From the NCBI GenBank assembly GCA_904063045.1, contig CAJFCJ010000020.1, positions 736,916 through 800,915 on the forward strand: a stretch of DNA of 64,000 nucleotides, written 5' to 3'. Both the position numbers and the translations under genes were made by a program. This document shows positions 24,401-37,056 of this stretch, in pieces (within the stretch, counting starts at the first letter, position 1; each line of letters begins with the position of its first letter). Origin of the DNA: Dimorphilus gyrociliatus (lineage: Eukaryota; Annelida; Polychaeta; Dinophilidae). The notes under the pieces are model-generated. The model was given only the letters and a program-made list of their open reading frames with translations. It was not told the DNA's origin and made no database searches.

Positions 24401-27400
24401 TTTCCAAACGTGTATTTCATACTAACCTGCTTCCTTACATTACCCATTCTACGAATTTTATTGTCAAGATCATCAACCTCCTCTTCTAATTTCTTTTTAT
24501 CGCTTTTAAGCTTTTTTACCTGTTTCTCCAGACGCCCTGTTAAGAGATAATGATTACATATCCGGTTTCAGTAGAAAAAATTTGACATTTTATTAAACTA
24601 ATTTTACCTTTATCAGCTTCAAATTCTTCTTGTGCGAGTGCCATATGTTCACGTTCTTTTTGGATGATCTTATTTGATTTCTTCAAAGAGATTATCTGCT
24701 TTTCTAATTGTTCAACTTCCTCTTGAAGACCTTTTGTCCTCTTATCAACAACCTTCTCTATATGAATCTCGGTAGACGTTTGATCTGCGTAGGCTTGAAC
24801 TTCACTTTGGGCTTGTTTAACCATATCCGATCTCAAGTCTTGAAGAGTTTTACTAAGGGTTGCTTGCTGCTTTTCTTTATCTTTTAGATCGGATTTAAGT
24901 CGCTCAACTAGTTGTTTCATGGCAGTTGTGGGGGCTTTTACATTTTCCCTCTTTTGATGCTCGATTTCCTGATACAAAATAGCAATTTGGTCACTTTTTT
25001 GTCTAGCTTCCTCTTCAATATTATCCAATTGTTCCTTTACTTCCGACAACTCCAAATTATGGTTTTCTCTAATGGAATCTATCTCAGCCGAATGAGATTT
25101 AATTAGGTCATCGTGCTTACATTTCCACGAGTGACACTCTTGTCTACACTTAGCTAACTTATCTCGCAGGGCAGCCATCGAATTATCTCGTTCAGCAACT
25201 TCGTCTTCTAATTCATTCAATCTACGTAATTGTTGATTCGTAGGTAGAGTGCTCTGATCTATTTTCTCTGTAGCAGCCTTTCGTAGTTTCCTCAAACCAT
25301 CTTCTCTTTGAGCGTGGAGTTGTTCTTGCAAATTTTTCAATTCTATCTCGTGACGCTTAGCCTGATGTAGAAGATCATCTCTGGCATTTTTCAATAGTTC
25401 ATCGAATTTTGCAATAGTTTGCTGTTTCTGCTCTAGACGAGCTTGAAGAGATGCAACTGTTGCTTGGGCAACTTTAACCGGATAATCTGCATCTGTCGAT
25501 GGCGGAGCAGAACCTTCAAGATGGGCAGTAGCTTTGGCAATAGCATCATCACGTTCTTGTGAGGCTGGTAGACGTAGTCTAAGTTCAGTAATTACTCTAT
25601 CGCGTGCCGTAACATCGCATTCTAATTTCTTCACTTTATTTTCGAGCTCTTCCATTCTCTGTTGAACGAAAATAAGTTATATATATTATTCAAATTTTTG
25701 GCGCGAAACTAAAAAATATTTATCTTAGCCAGTTTAGTAGACTTAGCAACTTAGCTCATAGATTTTTTATAATAGGCCTACGAGATAAATGGCGGCAGAT
25801 ATACGGTATCGAATGCATCAAGAAATCTATAAATATTTATACAAAGCTGATTATGCGCAATGCAGATCGGTTATGAACAAATTGATGTGCTACGGTCACA
25901 GTATAATAAAATATCAACCGGAATATCCTTTGATTTACTGTGTTGCGCTGATGATCGGTTCAGGAATGACATTGGATATAAGTGATTGGTACTGCTTTAT
26001 AAATAAATCTCTAAGCGAACCTCTACTGAGGATAGTGTTTCTTGTTGGACATAGAGTATACGATATGAGTCTAGAAAGACCATATTTTGGTGAGAAAGTT
26101 AAGCGCTTCGAAGCGACAAAACGTGCTTATACTTTGCATAAAAATGGCTCAGTACGAACTCTAAGAGATTTAAGCATTATAACTATTCGTAGTAAGTTGC
26201 CAATACCGTATTGTCGATACGTAAAACAATTAATATTGGATAGTAAACTGCCTGCAAAGTTAGAAATGGAATTACTATTTGAGAAAGAAATTGATGAAAT
26301 AATGGAACAAGCTCAAGAAGAACAATTAGTATCAATGATGGGTATTAATACTTATGAAAAATTCCTGTTAGCCGCCTTTTCCTCAAGTTGATTAATCGTT
26401 CCTTTGTTGAAATAATTTTGTTATTTGTGCTCAATCCTACCTCTTTTAATTTTTAGTGATTTTAGTTAGGAAACTTTGATAAATGATGTTTGAGAAAGCC
26501 TTTAAAAAGTTTATTCTACTTACTTTTTTAGTTGCCTGTGTTTCGGCTCGAGCGTCTAATATGAGTTTCACATTACGTTTAATCGTTGTTGTTGCCTGCT
26601 CTAATTGTTCGGCAACTGGAAGTGAAGTATCGGGAATTGCACCGACAGCCGATTCAAATTGAGAAGCTGCCGAAGCAATTTCGGCTTGGTGTTTTTCCAT
26701 ATTCATTATTGTTCTTTCTAATTCTACCTCCCTTTGTTCCCATTCCAGCTGTCTAGCTTCCAATTCCTTCTCCATCCTAACTTTTTGTTCGTCGAGATCT
26801 GAAGCCTCTGCTTCGTATTGCTTATTAACGGATTCCAAATGATGAATTTGCTGTTGTAATTTATCGCAGTTTCTCTTGTGTTTAAGCATTTCCAATCGAA
26901 CCTCCTCCAAACGACTATGCCATTCCACCACCTTAGCCGCTCCCGCTCCATCCTTTAAGGCGCTTATTAACTCTTGCAATCCGTCTCTTTGTAATTTAGC
27001 TTTTTGTAATTCACTTTCCACTTTATCTCTGTCTATATTTGTCAATCTTAGCTGCTCTTCCACATTAGCCTTATCCTTTTGAAGTTTAACTAGATTTTCT
27101 GTAAATTTCTCTTGAGTAGGTAGTGGGACAGCGCCGCTGTACCTTCTTCGAAATTCTTGGAGTGTAGTTTTTAGATACCGTTGTTTTGTACGAGATTCTT
27201 GTCTATTATGATATATGGTTTGATCTTTCTCATCTATCTTTCTTTCAGTTCTTAACAATTGAGCTTCTAGTTTTAAAATCTTTTTATGACTATCTTGAAC
27301 TTTCCTAACTGCAGTTCCTTCGCTTATTTGCAATTGGACGAGCTGACGGTGTAATTTACCGATAACAGATTTCTCATCGCTCGAACATTGGAAGTCAAGG

Positions 27401-30400
27401 AGTTGCTGACGAAGCGATGTTACTTCCTTATCACGCGAAACCTGTTGTTGGTCTAGAGCTCTGGCTTGATTCGAGGCAACCTCGGAAATGTCTTTAAGGG
27501 TTGCTACCTCCAATTTAGTTTTAGACAATGCCTCTTCCAATTCTAAAATTTTTGTCCTATCTCTATCACTTATTTCTTTTGTTACAGAATTAGCGAGCTC
27601 ATCCTGAAGTTCCCTTTCAGTCTTTTGTAATTCGAGGTTCATCTTAGTTATTTCTCGAAATTTACTCTCCAATTCAAAATTTCTATCTTCCAACTCTCTT
27701 AATTGGATTTTTTGTTGGTCATACATTCGAGCAGAATGATCAGCTCTCTGCCTCTCGTTTAATTCTTTTAGCTCCAAAGTAGTTATTTTCTTTGACAAAC
27801 TAATTACATCAGAATCCCCGAGTATTTCCGTCGCTTCTCTTCCAAGACCTTCCTTCCTTAATCTTTCAAAGGCTGCTTCAATGACGTGTAATTTCTCCTT
27901 CTCAGTTGACAATTCCTGTTTGAAAACATCATTTTCAGATCGTAAGCGTTTTATTTCGACCTCGAAACCGGAATTCTCTTCATTCTTCGCCACTAAGTGA
28001 TTACTTTTCTCTAATAAATCCCTGTACTTTTCAGTCAATTCCGTGTGCTCTTTATTGGCTCTTTCTAGATCCTTAGATGGAACACTATCATCCAAACGCT
28101 TTTGAAGACTAGCTAATTTAAAGGATGCCATATCCTTATATCTTTGTAAATAGCTTATTCTATCTGTTATGGCCGCTTCCATCTCAATCATTTCATTTTT
28201 GAGCTTTGTATTTTCTTTTCTACAAGTTTGCTCCATCTCAGAAAGTGCTGTAAAGCGTCTAGTCAATGCTTTTTCATTAACCTTTAACACAGTTATTTTT
28301 CTTGTTAAATCCGCTAAACGACTTTTAATTTCATCTTCATTTGATAGAGAGTCCAATAGATTCTAAAAAAGGAGAGAAAAGAGAGGATATGTATTATAAA
28401 TTGAAAAAGCAACAGAAATTAATTACATCTAATTCAATTCCTTTTGCCTTTGATTCTTCTTTCTCACCAATGGCGTCTTGTAATTCTTTTCTTAATCTCT
28501 CCAATTCTTTATCCATTTCCTGGTTTAAGTAATTAAAACATAAATTACAAGTATTGTGTTAATATTCTGCTAGGATTAAAAGAAAATACGAATAAAAAGA
28601 AGAGCAACAATACCTTTTTTCTTTCAATATATTCTTTGTATATTAAACCCTGTTGAGTTCGAACCACAGCAAATTTCCTTTTATAAACTTCTAGGGATTC
28701 TTCCATTTCCACAAGCATTTTTTCCTTAAGTGACAACTCCTATACGGATAATTAATTAATATTTCCTGTTTCCAAAATTTAAAAATAATTTACGAAAAAC
28801 GAACTTGTAAAATTTGAACTAAATGCTCGTTTAATGATGCGATAACATCCGAACTAGTTGGAGCCATTCCTTCGGGCAACGCAATCGTTTGAAAGTGAAC
28901 ACCAGCACCTGCTTCCTTAAGCGATTTTAACTCTGCTTCTAAAGTATTTGTCTAAAGGTTTCAAACACATTAATAAATCAATGTACGACTGAAAATCTAA
29001 TGTATCTTATTACTTTATTCTGCTGTTTTTCAAATTGAACAGTTGCTTTTGTTGCTTCGTATCTTACATCTCTTAATTCCTTTCTTAAAGCTTCATTATG
29101 GCCAGTCAAATTATCAACTTGAGCTTTAAGGTAAAACGTTGCATCGTAACGTCCCATGACATTTTTAGCTTCAATGGCCTATTTTATATGGTAATTTAAT
29201 ATAATGGCCGTGTAAGTTATTTCGTCTAAAGTATCTTTATATAATATTTACCGTGAGCATCTTGTCTAATGATGGGCATTCTAGCACGAGAGTTCCTCCA
29301 CTATTGACTCCTAGACGTGAATAATTAATATTAATAATCTTTAGCTTACAGAATTTCTACTTTATTACTTTCTTCTTCAAGGGCAGACTTAATTTCTTTC
29401 AGACCATCGTGCAAACCTTTATTCTCCTCTAAAAGATCTTTTTCTTTGTTCCTTAATTCGCTAGTCTCAAGGCTAAGTTTTTGGAACTTTTTCTCCAATT
29501 TTTCCATTTCAATCTTTTGCTTTTTACTCTGTTAAAATATACGACCTGTTTTTAATATGGTCTTATTTGCTGAATGAAAGAAGTACTAACAAATATCTCT
29601 GCTGTTCCTGGTTCAGCGGATAACTTTGAAACGGTTTCCGAAACTATAAAATTATCTCCAGTATCTTCAGACCAAGCCGCTCTAACACCACTAATCAATG
29701 TAAAAATATATATATCATATTATTAATTAATTATTAAGAGGAGATTAATAATGACCTTGGTCCTACTCTACGTGCTAGAAGACGGATTTGGTTCTTTAAT
29801 TTATAAATGGTATCTTCATTACCCTCAATCTATAGATTAATTACGATAAAAGATAAAATTAAAAATTGAAATTAAAGATATTGAATTATCTGACCTCTTT
29901 TTGTAAAATCATAATATTTGCTCTGTCTTCTTCTTTTCTAACTGCCTTTAACATTTTAAAATCTGCAAGGTCAATCTTATCATCTGCCTTGTAGCCTAGT
30001 CTTTCCCTAAGTGCTTCATTTTCATCAGCCATCTCATTTAATTTCCACTCGCATTTATCAATGTGTTGAATTAGTTCTTCGTATTGTTTCTCTAGATTTT
30101 TCTTCTCATTGTTAACTCTTTTTAGATCTGTAATGGCGTCACTCAGCGGATCATTACCAGAGAATCTATTACGGTATTCTTCCCAAAATTCATTCATTCT
30201 TCTGTCTTTTTCTTCGGCATGAGCTTCTGCTTCTACAGCTTTTTCTTCTGCAATTCTTAATTGTTCTGCTTGAGTTTTCATCAATTCTTGCATTTGAGCT
30301 AGTTTCATTGTAACCTTTCCTACAGGCTGACTCTGGCCCTTATTAATTTCTCTACGTAAGTCCTCAATTTCGGCTTTAACTTCGTTCATTTCATTTACTC

Positions 30401-31665
30401 CATCGCTTAGTTTATTAGTCAGACTTTCTATTTCTTTATTTTTATCCTCTAAAACTTTTGTTAACAAAGCAACAGATGCTTTTTCGGAGTCCATATTAGC
30501 CGCTGTTAGACGGTCTTTTAAGTCTGAAATTTGACTATTCAAACGAAGAATATGAGCATCTTTTTCAGATAAAAGATTGGTCCAACTTTCTACTTTCTCA
30601 TTAACGTAAATCATAATTTGGTCGTCAGCGTCCAATTTGTTTTTTTGAGCATTGTGAAGAGCTTCATTTTGATCTTTCAACATTTCGTTTTCATTCTCGA
30701 GTACTTTCAATTGCCTATCAGAATCGGTATATAATTGTCTCATTTTGAAGCATTCTTCTTTGGTTTTTTCAAATTCTTCGCTACCGTCCCTTATTTCCTG
30801 TTTTAAGTCTTCTATACGCCTTTCTAAAGTGATCTTTTCATCATATAACTTATTCATTTCATCTTGTAAACCAGACATATCTTTGTTCTTTGCCCTTAAA
30901 TTCTCCCTTTGTTTATCCTCATCTTCTCTTTTGGCTCTAAGCTCTTCATTGAACTTTTGTACCATACCTTGTAGCTTATTTTTATCTTCTTTTAATAGCC
31001 CACTCTCTCTTTGTGAATCTCGTAAATCTCTTTTCAGATTTTCCATTTCTGCTGACTGTTGTTCTAAATTTCTTCTCTCCTTATCCAGGTCCACCAAAAT
31101 ACTTTCTTTTTGTCTTCTGAGCTCATCAACCATTTGTTCTAAGCTTTGAATATTATTGATAAGGTTTTCAGGTACCGACTCTCCTGTTGTTGTTCTTATG
31201 CTCTTTTTCTAATACAGAAGAAGCAAAAATTTAAGAAAAACAACAGGTATTTATTAATGTCTCTGACTTACTTTGGCTTCTTGTAGTTCTAACTGAAGTC
31301 TGTTTACTTCCTGTTCCATCTCCTTTTCTATTAAAGCCAAAGTTGAACAAACTGCCGTTAGCTATTATTCACCTACCTCTCTTTTTGTTTATTTTTGAAA
31401 ATGACATCACTTCTTCCGTAGCGACTTCGAGTTCGACACATTTTAGGTTTAAACATTGTTGGAGAGCGTTTACGAGTATTTGAACGTTAGAATCCTCAGA
31501 AACAGACTCAGGTTCCCGCTAAAATAGAGCTTTATCACTTTGTGTAAAGTGTCTAAGTACAAAATAACTTACAGAAACCAAAAACTCGATTACATTCACA
31601 ACTTCTTCGTCTTTAGCATCTTCAGCATTAAATGTAGCTAAAGACTCAATAGTTAGTTCGCCCAT
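21478..31665 (-). CDS. CEP290: CEP290-like ciliary transition-zone coiled-coil protein
   Basis: Scaffold of the ciliary transition zone and centriolar satellites. ATG at 31665 (exon 31573-31665), stop TAG at 21478. The protein is almost entirely coiled coil and follows vertebrate CEP290 from end to end: NEKVESWTNLLSEKDAHI and NEALRERLGY in the large exon at about 29895-31210; YKRKFAVVRTQQGLIYKEY near 28640-28700; ITVLKVNEKALTRRFTAL, SLSKKITTLELKELNERQRA and FRRRYSGAVPLPTQEKF in 26523-28360; VITELRLRLPA and APTTAMKQLVERLKSDLKDKEKQQ in about 24605-25660; and ENFGPAFFEEIEDLKYNYK in the last exon. Smaller coding blocks lie at about 29355-29530, 28400-28536, 24214-24470, 23246-23660, 22676-23195, 22280-22565, 21910-22005 and 21736-21853. 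Most introns are 50-70 nt; the exception is 25661-26522, which contains another gene. Confidence 0.93.
25789..26391 (+). CDS. SOCS-box protein, single exon, nested antisense in a CEP290 intron
   Basis: Complete intronless frame of 200 residues, ATG at 25789 (context GATAAATGG), stop TGA at 26389-26391. Residues about 121-165 (RTLRDLSIITIRSKL then LPAKLEMELLFE) have the spacing of a SOCS box like that at the end of ASB proteins, which binds Elongin B/C and recruits a Cullin-5 ubiquitin ligase. Residues 1-115 have Cys and Tyr spread through helical sequence and may be degenerate ankyrin-type or substrate-binding sequence; I do not recognise a domain. The whole gene sits inside the 862 nt CEP290 intron 25661-26522 on the opposite strand. 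A TATA-like TTTTTTATAATA lies about 30 nt upstream. Reality of the gene is supported by length, coding composition and its match to an enlarged intron. SOCS-box assignment is moderate. Confidence 0.75.
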   Translation: MAADIRYRMHQEIYKYLYKADYAQCRSVMNKLMCYGHSIIKYQPEYPLIYCVALMIGSGMTLDISDWYCFINKSLSEPLLRIVFLVGHRVYDMSLERPYFGEKVKRFEATKRAYTLHKNGSVRTLRDLSIITIRSKLPIPYCRYVKQLILDSKLPAKLEMELLFEKEIDEIMEQAQEEQLVSMMGINTYEKFLLAAFSSS

Positions 31666-32192
31666 AGTTTATTGAACGATTTAAAGTACCGAACGAAACT
31701 AGGAATAGTTGCGAGTCTAAACTTGACAAATCACAACGTTGATCTTTTTGGTTATATTGAAAAAATACAAAAGGGTATTTAAAAGCAGAAATCTTCAAAA
31801 TAAAATTTTTAACAGCTCAGAAATACTTAGTTTCCATGTTGTATATAACATAAAATCATTTTACAAAAGAATTTCAGCGCTTGTTGATAAGGGAATTCCA
31901 GGAAGTGACGAAATAACCCTCTAGGGGAGTCCTAGACTAAAGTCAAACCGCTAATATTACATACATTATTATTATCAATGCAGTTTTATAATTATTCAAT
32001 ATAACTGAATGAAAAAAGCCAAAAACTCATACCCATTGCACGTTCATTGTTATAGATTTATTTTTGAAAAATAATAAATCGCAAGTTTCTGTTAAAAATT
32101 AACAGGCGGATCGCGTGGGAAACAACATTAACTCGGTTGGCCAGTTCTACAATATAAACTCTGTTGAACACAAAGGTACTATGGCCACATCA
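31666..32192. other. Intergenic between CEP290 start and PAIP1 stop
   Basis: 527 nt with no supported gene; should contain the CEP290 promoter and the PAIP1 3' UTR. A 61-codon plus-strand frame (31739-31924) has no recognisable content. Confidence 0.6.
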
Positions 32193-33892
32193 TCAACTGG
32201 ACGGTTGGTTCCGTTCCGCTAGAAACTCTTCATATGCTTCCGCTATTTCCTCATCGATTCCGTCATCTGATTCTATCACTTCCTCTACTAGTTCATAACT
32301 TAAACAAGAAATATTTCCATTATACGTGAAAAAAGAAGGAAAAATATATGAATGCCTTACCCATTATAAACAAAGTCCTCCTCAAAGGGAATAAAGTCAT
32401 TTATATCTGGGGGAAGAGAGCGGGAATCAACCAAGTTACCGCCAGTAAATTCTCCATTTTCGGTATATGCTGGTAAATCTCCGTACAATTCGTTATGTGT
32501 ATTTACAGCTTCTGGTAAGGAGTATATATGTCCGGCGTTGTAATAGAAAACCGGGCAGTCCTGTGAAATCAAATTATAATATCAGACTTAAAATCAGAAG
32601 AGACAGGAGTTTGGAAGACGTTGATCTTTAAACTTACAATTGTCTCTAAACAAATGCCATCATAGCTTTTGTTCTTTAGGCCAAAGTTATTTGCTCGTAA
32701 CTTTACCAAGGATAACAGCTTCATACGAATGCGCCTTTGTGTAAAATAAAACATAGGGTAAATATTTAACACTGATTAATCGACCCTTTAACTTCCTTAC
32801 CTGCTGGCTTTACTGCTTACTATGATATTTTCAATAGGAGAAAATAGCCAATCTAACATATCTTGTAGACGAGGTGGTCCGGCTTCTTTGGATTTACCGT
32901 GCTTCTTAAAGTGTTCGCATTGAGCCAGAATTGCTCCGGTCATCTATTTTTAACGTATTTAGATTATAAAGGATGTGAATTTAATAATATCGAGTTGCTG
33001 ACTTTTATAACATCAATTACTGCTATGACCACGTTCTCCTCAAGGCGAGTCATTTCCCGATTATGAGCATATTTCATGATCTCTTGCACTATTTGGTTCA
33101 GCTTGGAGCCAATTTCGCCCATTCTTGAACCGGTAGAAGACTGAAATGGTTTAACAATGTTATAGGTTTCAAAATGGAAACATTAGTATGGGCCCTTACA
33201 ATCATATTTAGAAATATCTCGCCCATAAAAAGAATAGTTCCAGACAGGAAGTCCAATTTATCCGGTTGCCCAATGGCGCCCATTGCTTTCTCAGCTTCTT
33301 CATTACACCTTTAAAATAAATTAAACGTTCTGATTCATTCAGTTTTCAAAATTTACAAACTTGTTGATCAAGTGCGCTCGGAAGTCTACGCCGTCTATTA
33401 TTGTCGAAGATAAGTGCTTGTTCAAGTAGACGAACATTCTGGCGCAGGTATATCGAATTGATGATGTTGAAACACCCTATTTAAAACGGGATAAATTCAA
33501 ATGCTGATAGCCATTACACCATAAAGTATACATACCAAATTAAAGATATATGATACAACTGCTGTCACATCAGCATTCGTCTTGCATGCATTTTTCAAAT
33601 TATTAACTAATTTCGGCATCACCTCATGGTAGGAGCCAGGACTGGCTGTTAATGAGGACATTGCAGTCCTTACAGCGGTCATGGCCGTTGAATCGTGTTG
33701 ATCGCCGGCAGGTGCGACTGACTGCAAACTTCGAGGTACGAAAATTGCAGCCCCGGCAGATAGTGAGCTGGTCATTTTTTCTGCGTGAGAAAAGGTCTGG
33801 CTTAGCTGCTGAACAATTAGTGATCTAAAAGGCTTACGTACGATGTCAGTCGATTTACCGACTCTTGCAAGCAGTTCAACCGGTTTAGGCAC
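32193..33892 (-). CDS. PAIP1: Poly(A)-binding-protein-interacting protein 1
   Basis: Stimulates translation by linking PABP to eIF4A/eIF3. ATG at 33892, stop at 32193. N-terminal residues 44-53 (LSAGAAIFVP) match the PAM2 motif that binds the MLLE domain of PABP. A MIF4G-type helical domain follows over several exons: first exon 33537-33892, then about 33364-33478 (CARMFVYLNKHL), 33160-33310, 33004-33140, 32800-32942 and 32635-32735 (LLSLVKLRANNFG, matching the human LLKLVELRSSNWG). Then come 32359-32562 (CPVFYYNAG) and the last exon 32193-32299. The C-terminus EEIAEAYEEFLAERNQ matches the acidic PAM1-region end of human PAIP1 (PEIEEAYEKF). Having PAM2, MIF4G and the acidic C-terminus in order makes this a confident orthologue. 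Small-exon borders are approximate. It is head to head with BRX1 across about 480 nt. Confidence 0.87.
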
Positions 33893-34371
33893 TTTTCAGT
33901 AACTGTTTAATTCGTATGAGGATCACACTTAAGTGGGCTATTCGTCTAAAAACGTAGATTAAGTTTGTTATGTTTGTGAAGTCTCAAAAAAATAGGCCAA
34001 GAAACGTTTCCGTTTCCTGTGATACGAATATTTCTTGAGCGAAATGAATGTTCAATTCAAAATTTTTTTTTATCAATTAATAAATTTTACTTTTAAAAAT
34101 GATGGAAAGGGTATTATTAACTTTTTCGAGAGAAAAAAACCGGATTGATAACACGTGAATATTTGACCGTTTCGTCGGTATCAGGAGCCAGATTACATAT
34201 ATAAAAATATAAGAATCAACCAATCGGACATTTTAGCTACAGAAACGACTGGTTCGGTGGGAATATATATCTTGCTTGCCTGCGAATTTTCTAGAGTAGT
34301 GTGACAAAAATTCCCTATAGGTGGGAATAGTATCATAATTTCCGTTTCCGTTTCCAACACACGTGCAAGCA
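33893..34371. promoter_or_regulatory. Putative bidirectional promoter, PAIP1 / BRX1
   Basis: 479 nt between two divergent start codons, with no open frame of note. Both genes support translation or ribosome production, so shared control would make sense, but no defined promoter element was identified. A TATATATAAAA-like stretch is at about 34196-34210, some 165 nt before the BRX1 ATG. Confidence 0.45.
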
Positions 34372-35715
34372 ATGGGCAAGAAGCGTAAAATTCAGAAAGA
34401 GGAAAATTTGAAAAATGTCAAAAAGGCAAAGAAAAATGTTGTCGAACTGCCACCGGTCAGATCATCAGAAGAAGCGCCGATAACTAACGTAAATTTTGTA
34501 TATATCGCGTTTTAGCTTATAATTTTATGCTTACTTTGTAACAGAATAAATGGTCTAATAAAGAAAGGGTATTAGTGTTTTCATCTCGAGGAATCGGCTT
34601 TAGAGATAGACACTTAATGAAAGATTTTAAAGTACTAATGCCGCATAGTAAAAGTGAAACCAAGATGGACAAAAAGGATAGCTTAACCGTGATCAATGAG
34701 GTAAATCACTCAAATATTTTATAATATGATCTTACATGTCCTTATGAGATTATACAGATATGCCAAATGAAGAACTGCACAAAATGCATCTATTTTGAAT
34801 CAAAGAGAAAGACTGATCTCTATTTATGGTACAGTATATTTAGCACCTAGAGTGTACTCCGTGCATATTAATATACTATAATTTTTTTTTCTCTTTTTAG
34901 GATGTCAAACTGTCCCAGTGGTCCATCAGTTCGATTTGACGTTCAAAACAGTATGCTTTATCTTATTAAAATTTCATTCATTCTTTATACTGTTTTTGTT
35001 TATCAGTACACACATTATTGGAATTAAAATTGACTGGAAACTGTCTTAAACATTCAAGACCACTCCTTTGTTTTAATGAGGTTCGTCAGAAAACATGAAA
35101 AAGCTAACGAATTAATTTACTGTTAATCTTACAGGCCTTTGATGAAGCTCCTCATTGGTCATTGCTTAAAGAATTATTGATTCAGGTTTGTTAAAGAAAC
35201 TTACATTTATTCTTTTTTTAATAAGTAATTCAACAGATTTTTTCGACGCCCCGAAATCATCCAAAATCTCAACCTTTTGTAGATCATGTATTTTCCTTTA
35301 CTGTTGCTGACAATAGAATATGGTTTAGAAATTATCAAGCCATGGAAGAAGATGGCAAACTAGCAGAAATTGGTAAATGTTAAGTCTTAAAGCACAAAAA
35401 ATGTTTTAATAAATTGTCCTTGTAGGTCCAAGAATGGTTCTAAATCCAATAAAAATATTTCGCGGAAGCTTTGAAGGAGAGGTTCTCTGGCAGAACCCAC
35501 ACTACGTCTCTCGCATCAATGTAATTTTCCCATAATATTTCTTTTTTCTATCTTGTTAATGAATTTTACTTATTTAGATACGACGTCAAATAAAGCTTGC
35601 TAAGGCAAATAAATATATGGATCAAGTTCAACAAAAGAAAGCTCGTAAGAAGCGTCTCTCTGGAATTATAACTTATAAATCTGATATTACTGATCAAGTG
35701 TTTGCAACAAACTGA
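34372..35715 (+). CDS. BRIX1: Ribosome biogenesis protein BRX1
   Basis: Nucleolar Brix-domain protein needed for 60S subunit assembly. ATG at 34372 after a CAAGCA context; stop TGA at 35713-35715. About eight exons with introns of roughly 50-70 nt. The first encodes a Lys-rich nucleolar-type N-terminus (MGKKRKIQK). Then come KERVLVFSSRGIGFRDRHLMKDF, LMPHSKSETKMDKKDSL, CTKCIYFESKRKTDLYLWM, SNCPSGPSVRFDVQNIHTL, LKLTGNCLKHSRPLL and FDEAPHWSLLKELL. Later exons give HPKSQPFVDHVFSFTVADNRIWFRNYQ, PRMVLNPIKIFRGSFEG and WQNPHYVSRINIRR. These are the classical BRX1 blocks in order, including the Brix domain C-terminal half. It is close to full length compared with the yeast and human proteins. Internal exon limits were not all fixed base by base. 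Confidence 0.95.
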
Positions 35716-35821
35716 TAAATGAAATCCTATTTCAATAGTTAATTTTGTCGGATTATGCTAGAAATATGCTAAAACAAAAATTAAACATTTTTACATAAAA
35801 GTGAATCTAGAATTTCTGTTA

Positions 35822-36591
35822 TCAACTTTTATTTGTAATTTTAAATAGTATAATATCACGAGCTTTATCATAGCCAATGCGCGTAACAACAAAATCTCTC
35901 TCTTTTAACAAATTTAGAAACTTCTCGTCCCTTTGATAACGAATTTTACAAGTAAGAAGTATGAAATTCTTCTGACTAGATAGGTGCCTTAGCGTCTCCA
36001 GTAATTTTTCAAAAGTTTCTTCAATGTAAATTATATCGGCAGCAATAATCAAATCATAGTGATTATCGTAATCCTTTAGATTAACACCCCACTCAAGTTC
36101 CCTGACTGAAATTATACTTTCGTTCAGTGAATTAACTTCCACATTTTTCTTTAAAGAGTCTAAAGCTAATGATCTATCAGTAAGCACAACTTCAGCAGCA
36201 TCTGTTTTTAAAGAAGTATATCTGATAGTGTTTATCACGTTTATAATTCGTGGATATATACCTAGGCGACAAGCTATCATTCCCGGTAAACCAGTTCCAG
36301 CTCCCACCTCAATAATACTCTTATTTCTAACTAAATCAGGGTTTTTATGTAAATATTCACCCAAAACAATGGCCTGTTTAAAAATGGAAAAGTATTCAGT
36401 TATTCAATTTTTATCTTAAAAAAACAGATATACAGTACAGAGTCCCATAATACAGCCGCTATTCCAATTGATTGCCAATCCTGGATAATTTGTAGAGAGA
36501 AATCACCAATTGATACTTCTCTTAAGTTTAAAAAATGACGAGGTACTATACTCTCATCGTACACTACTAATGCTTGATTTGACGTGGTCAT
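35822..36591 (-). CDS. METTL21A: METTL21A-like protein lysine methyltransferase
   Basis: Seven-beta-strand SAM-dependent methyltransferase of family 16; METTL21A trimethylates a lysine in HSP70 proteins. Three exons checked codon by codon: 36439-36591, 36262-36373 and 35822-36201, totalling 645 nt or 214 residues. IIQDWQSIGIAAVLWDSAIVLGEYL matches the human N-terminal block. Motif I EVGAGTGLPG lies at about 73-82, post-I LTDR follows, and ADIIYIEETFEKLLETL with LLTCKIRYQRDEKFL matches human METTL21A throughout. The intron 36202-36261 is exactly 60 nt and has no in-frame stop, so an unspliced transcript would still read through with 20 extra residues beside the SAM site. The gene is head to head with SUB1. 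Confidence 0.9.
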
Positions 36592-37056
36592 TTTGAAATT
36601 TATAATGGATAAGCATGTGATAAAAAAGGGATAATTCTGAAACTTATTTGGCATTTACAGTTAAATTAATTGTTAGAAAATGCAAAAAAGAAACGAATTG
36701 AGTTAGCTGTCAATCGAAAAATATTCTTGCAAATTAAACTCACGGTATCCATAATTCTAAGAAGAATTTTCTTATTTTTCAAACTAAGTATTATTAACAA
36801 ATGCTATAATTCCAAGTCAAGAAAACAGCAAAAATTTCCATAAAATTTTAAAGTATTTAACAACTAAAAAAATACTGCTAATTTTGTAATAAATATAACC
36901 AGTTTTCAACAAAGAACAACCATACTTTCTTAGAGTGTTTCACTTGTACATTTGATTCTATCAAGTATTTGGTAATATCATTATTTTCCCCTATTTAAAA
37001 CTTGTTTAGAGATATTTTTTCCTAACGTATCTCTTGTTTAGTTTAACTAAAACAGT
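36592..37056. promoter_or_regulatory. Putative bidirectional promoter, METTL21A / SUB1
   Basis: 465 nt between divergent start codons, AT-rich, no open frame of note and no specific element recognised. Confidence 0.4.
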
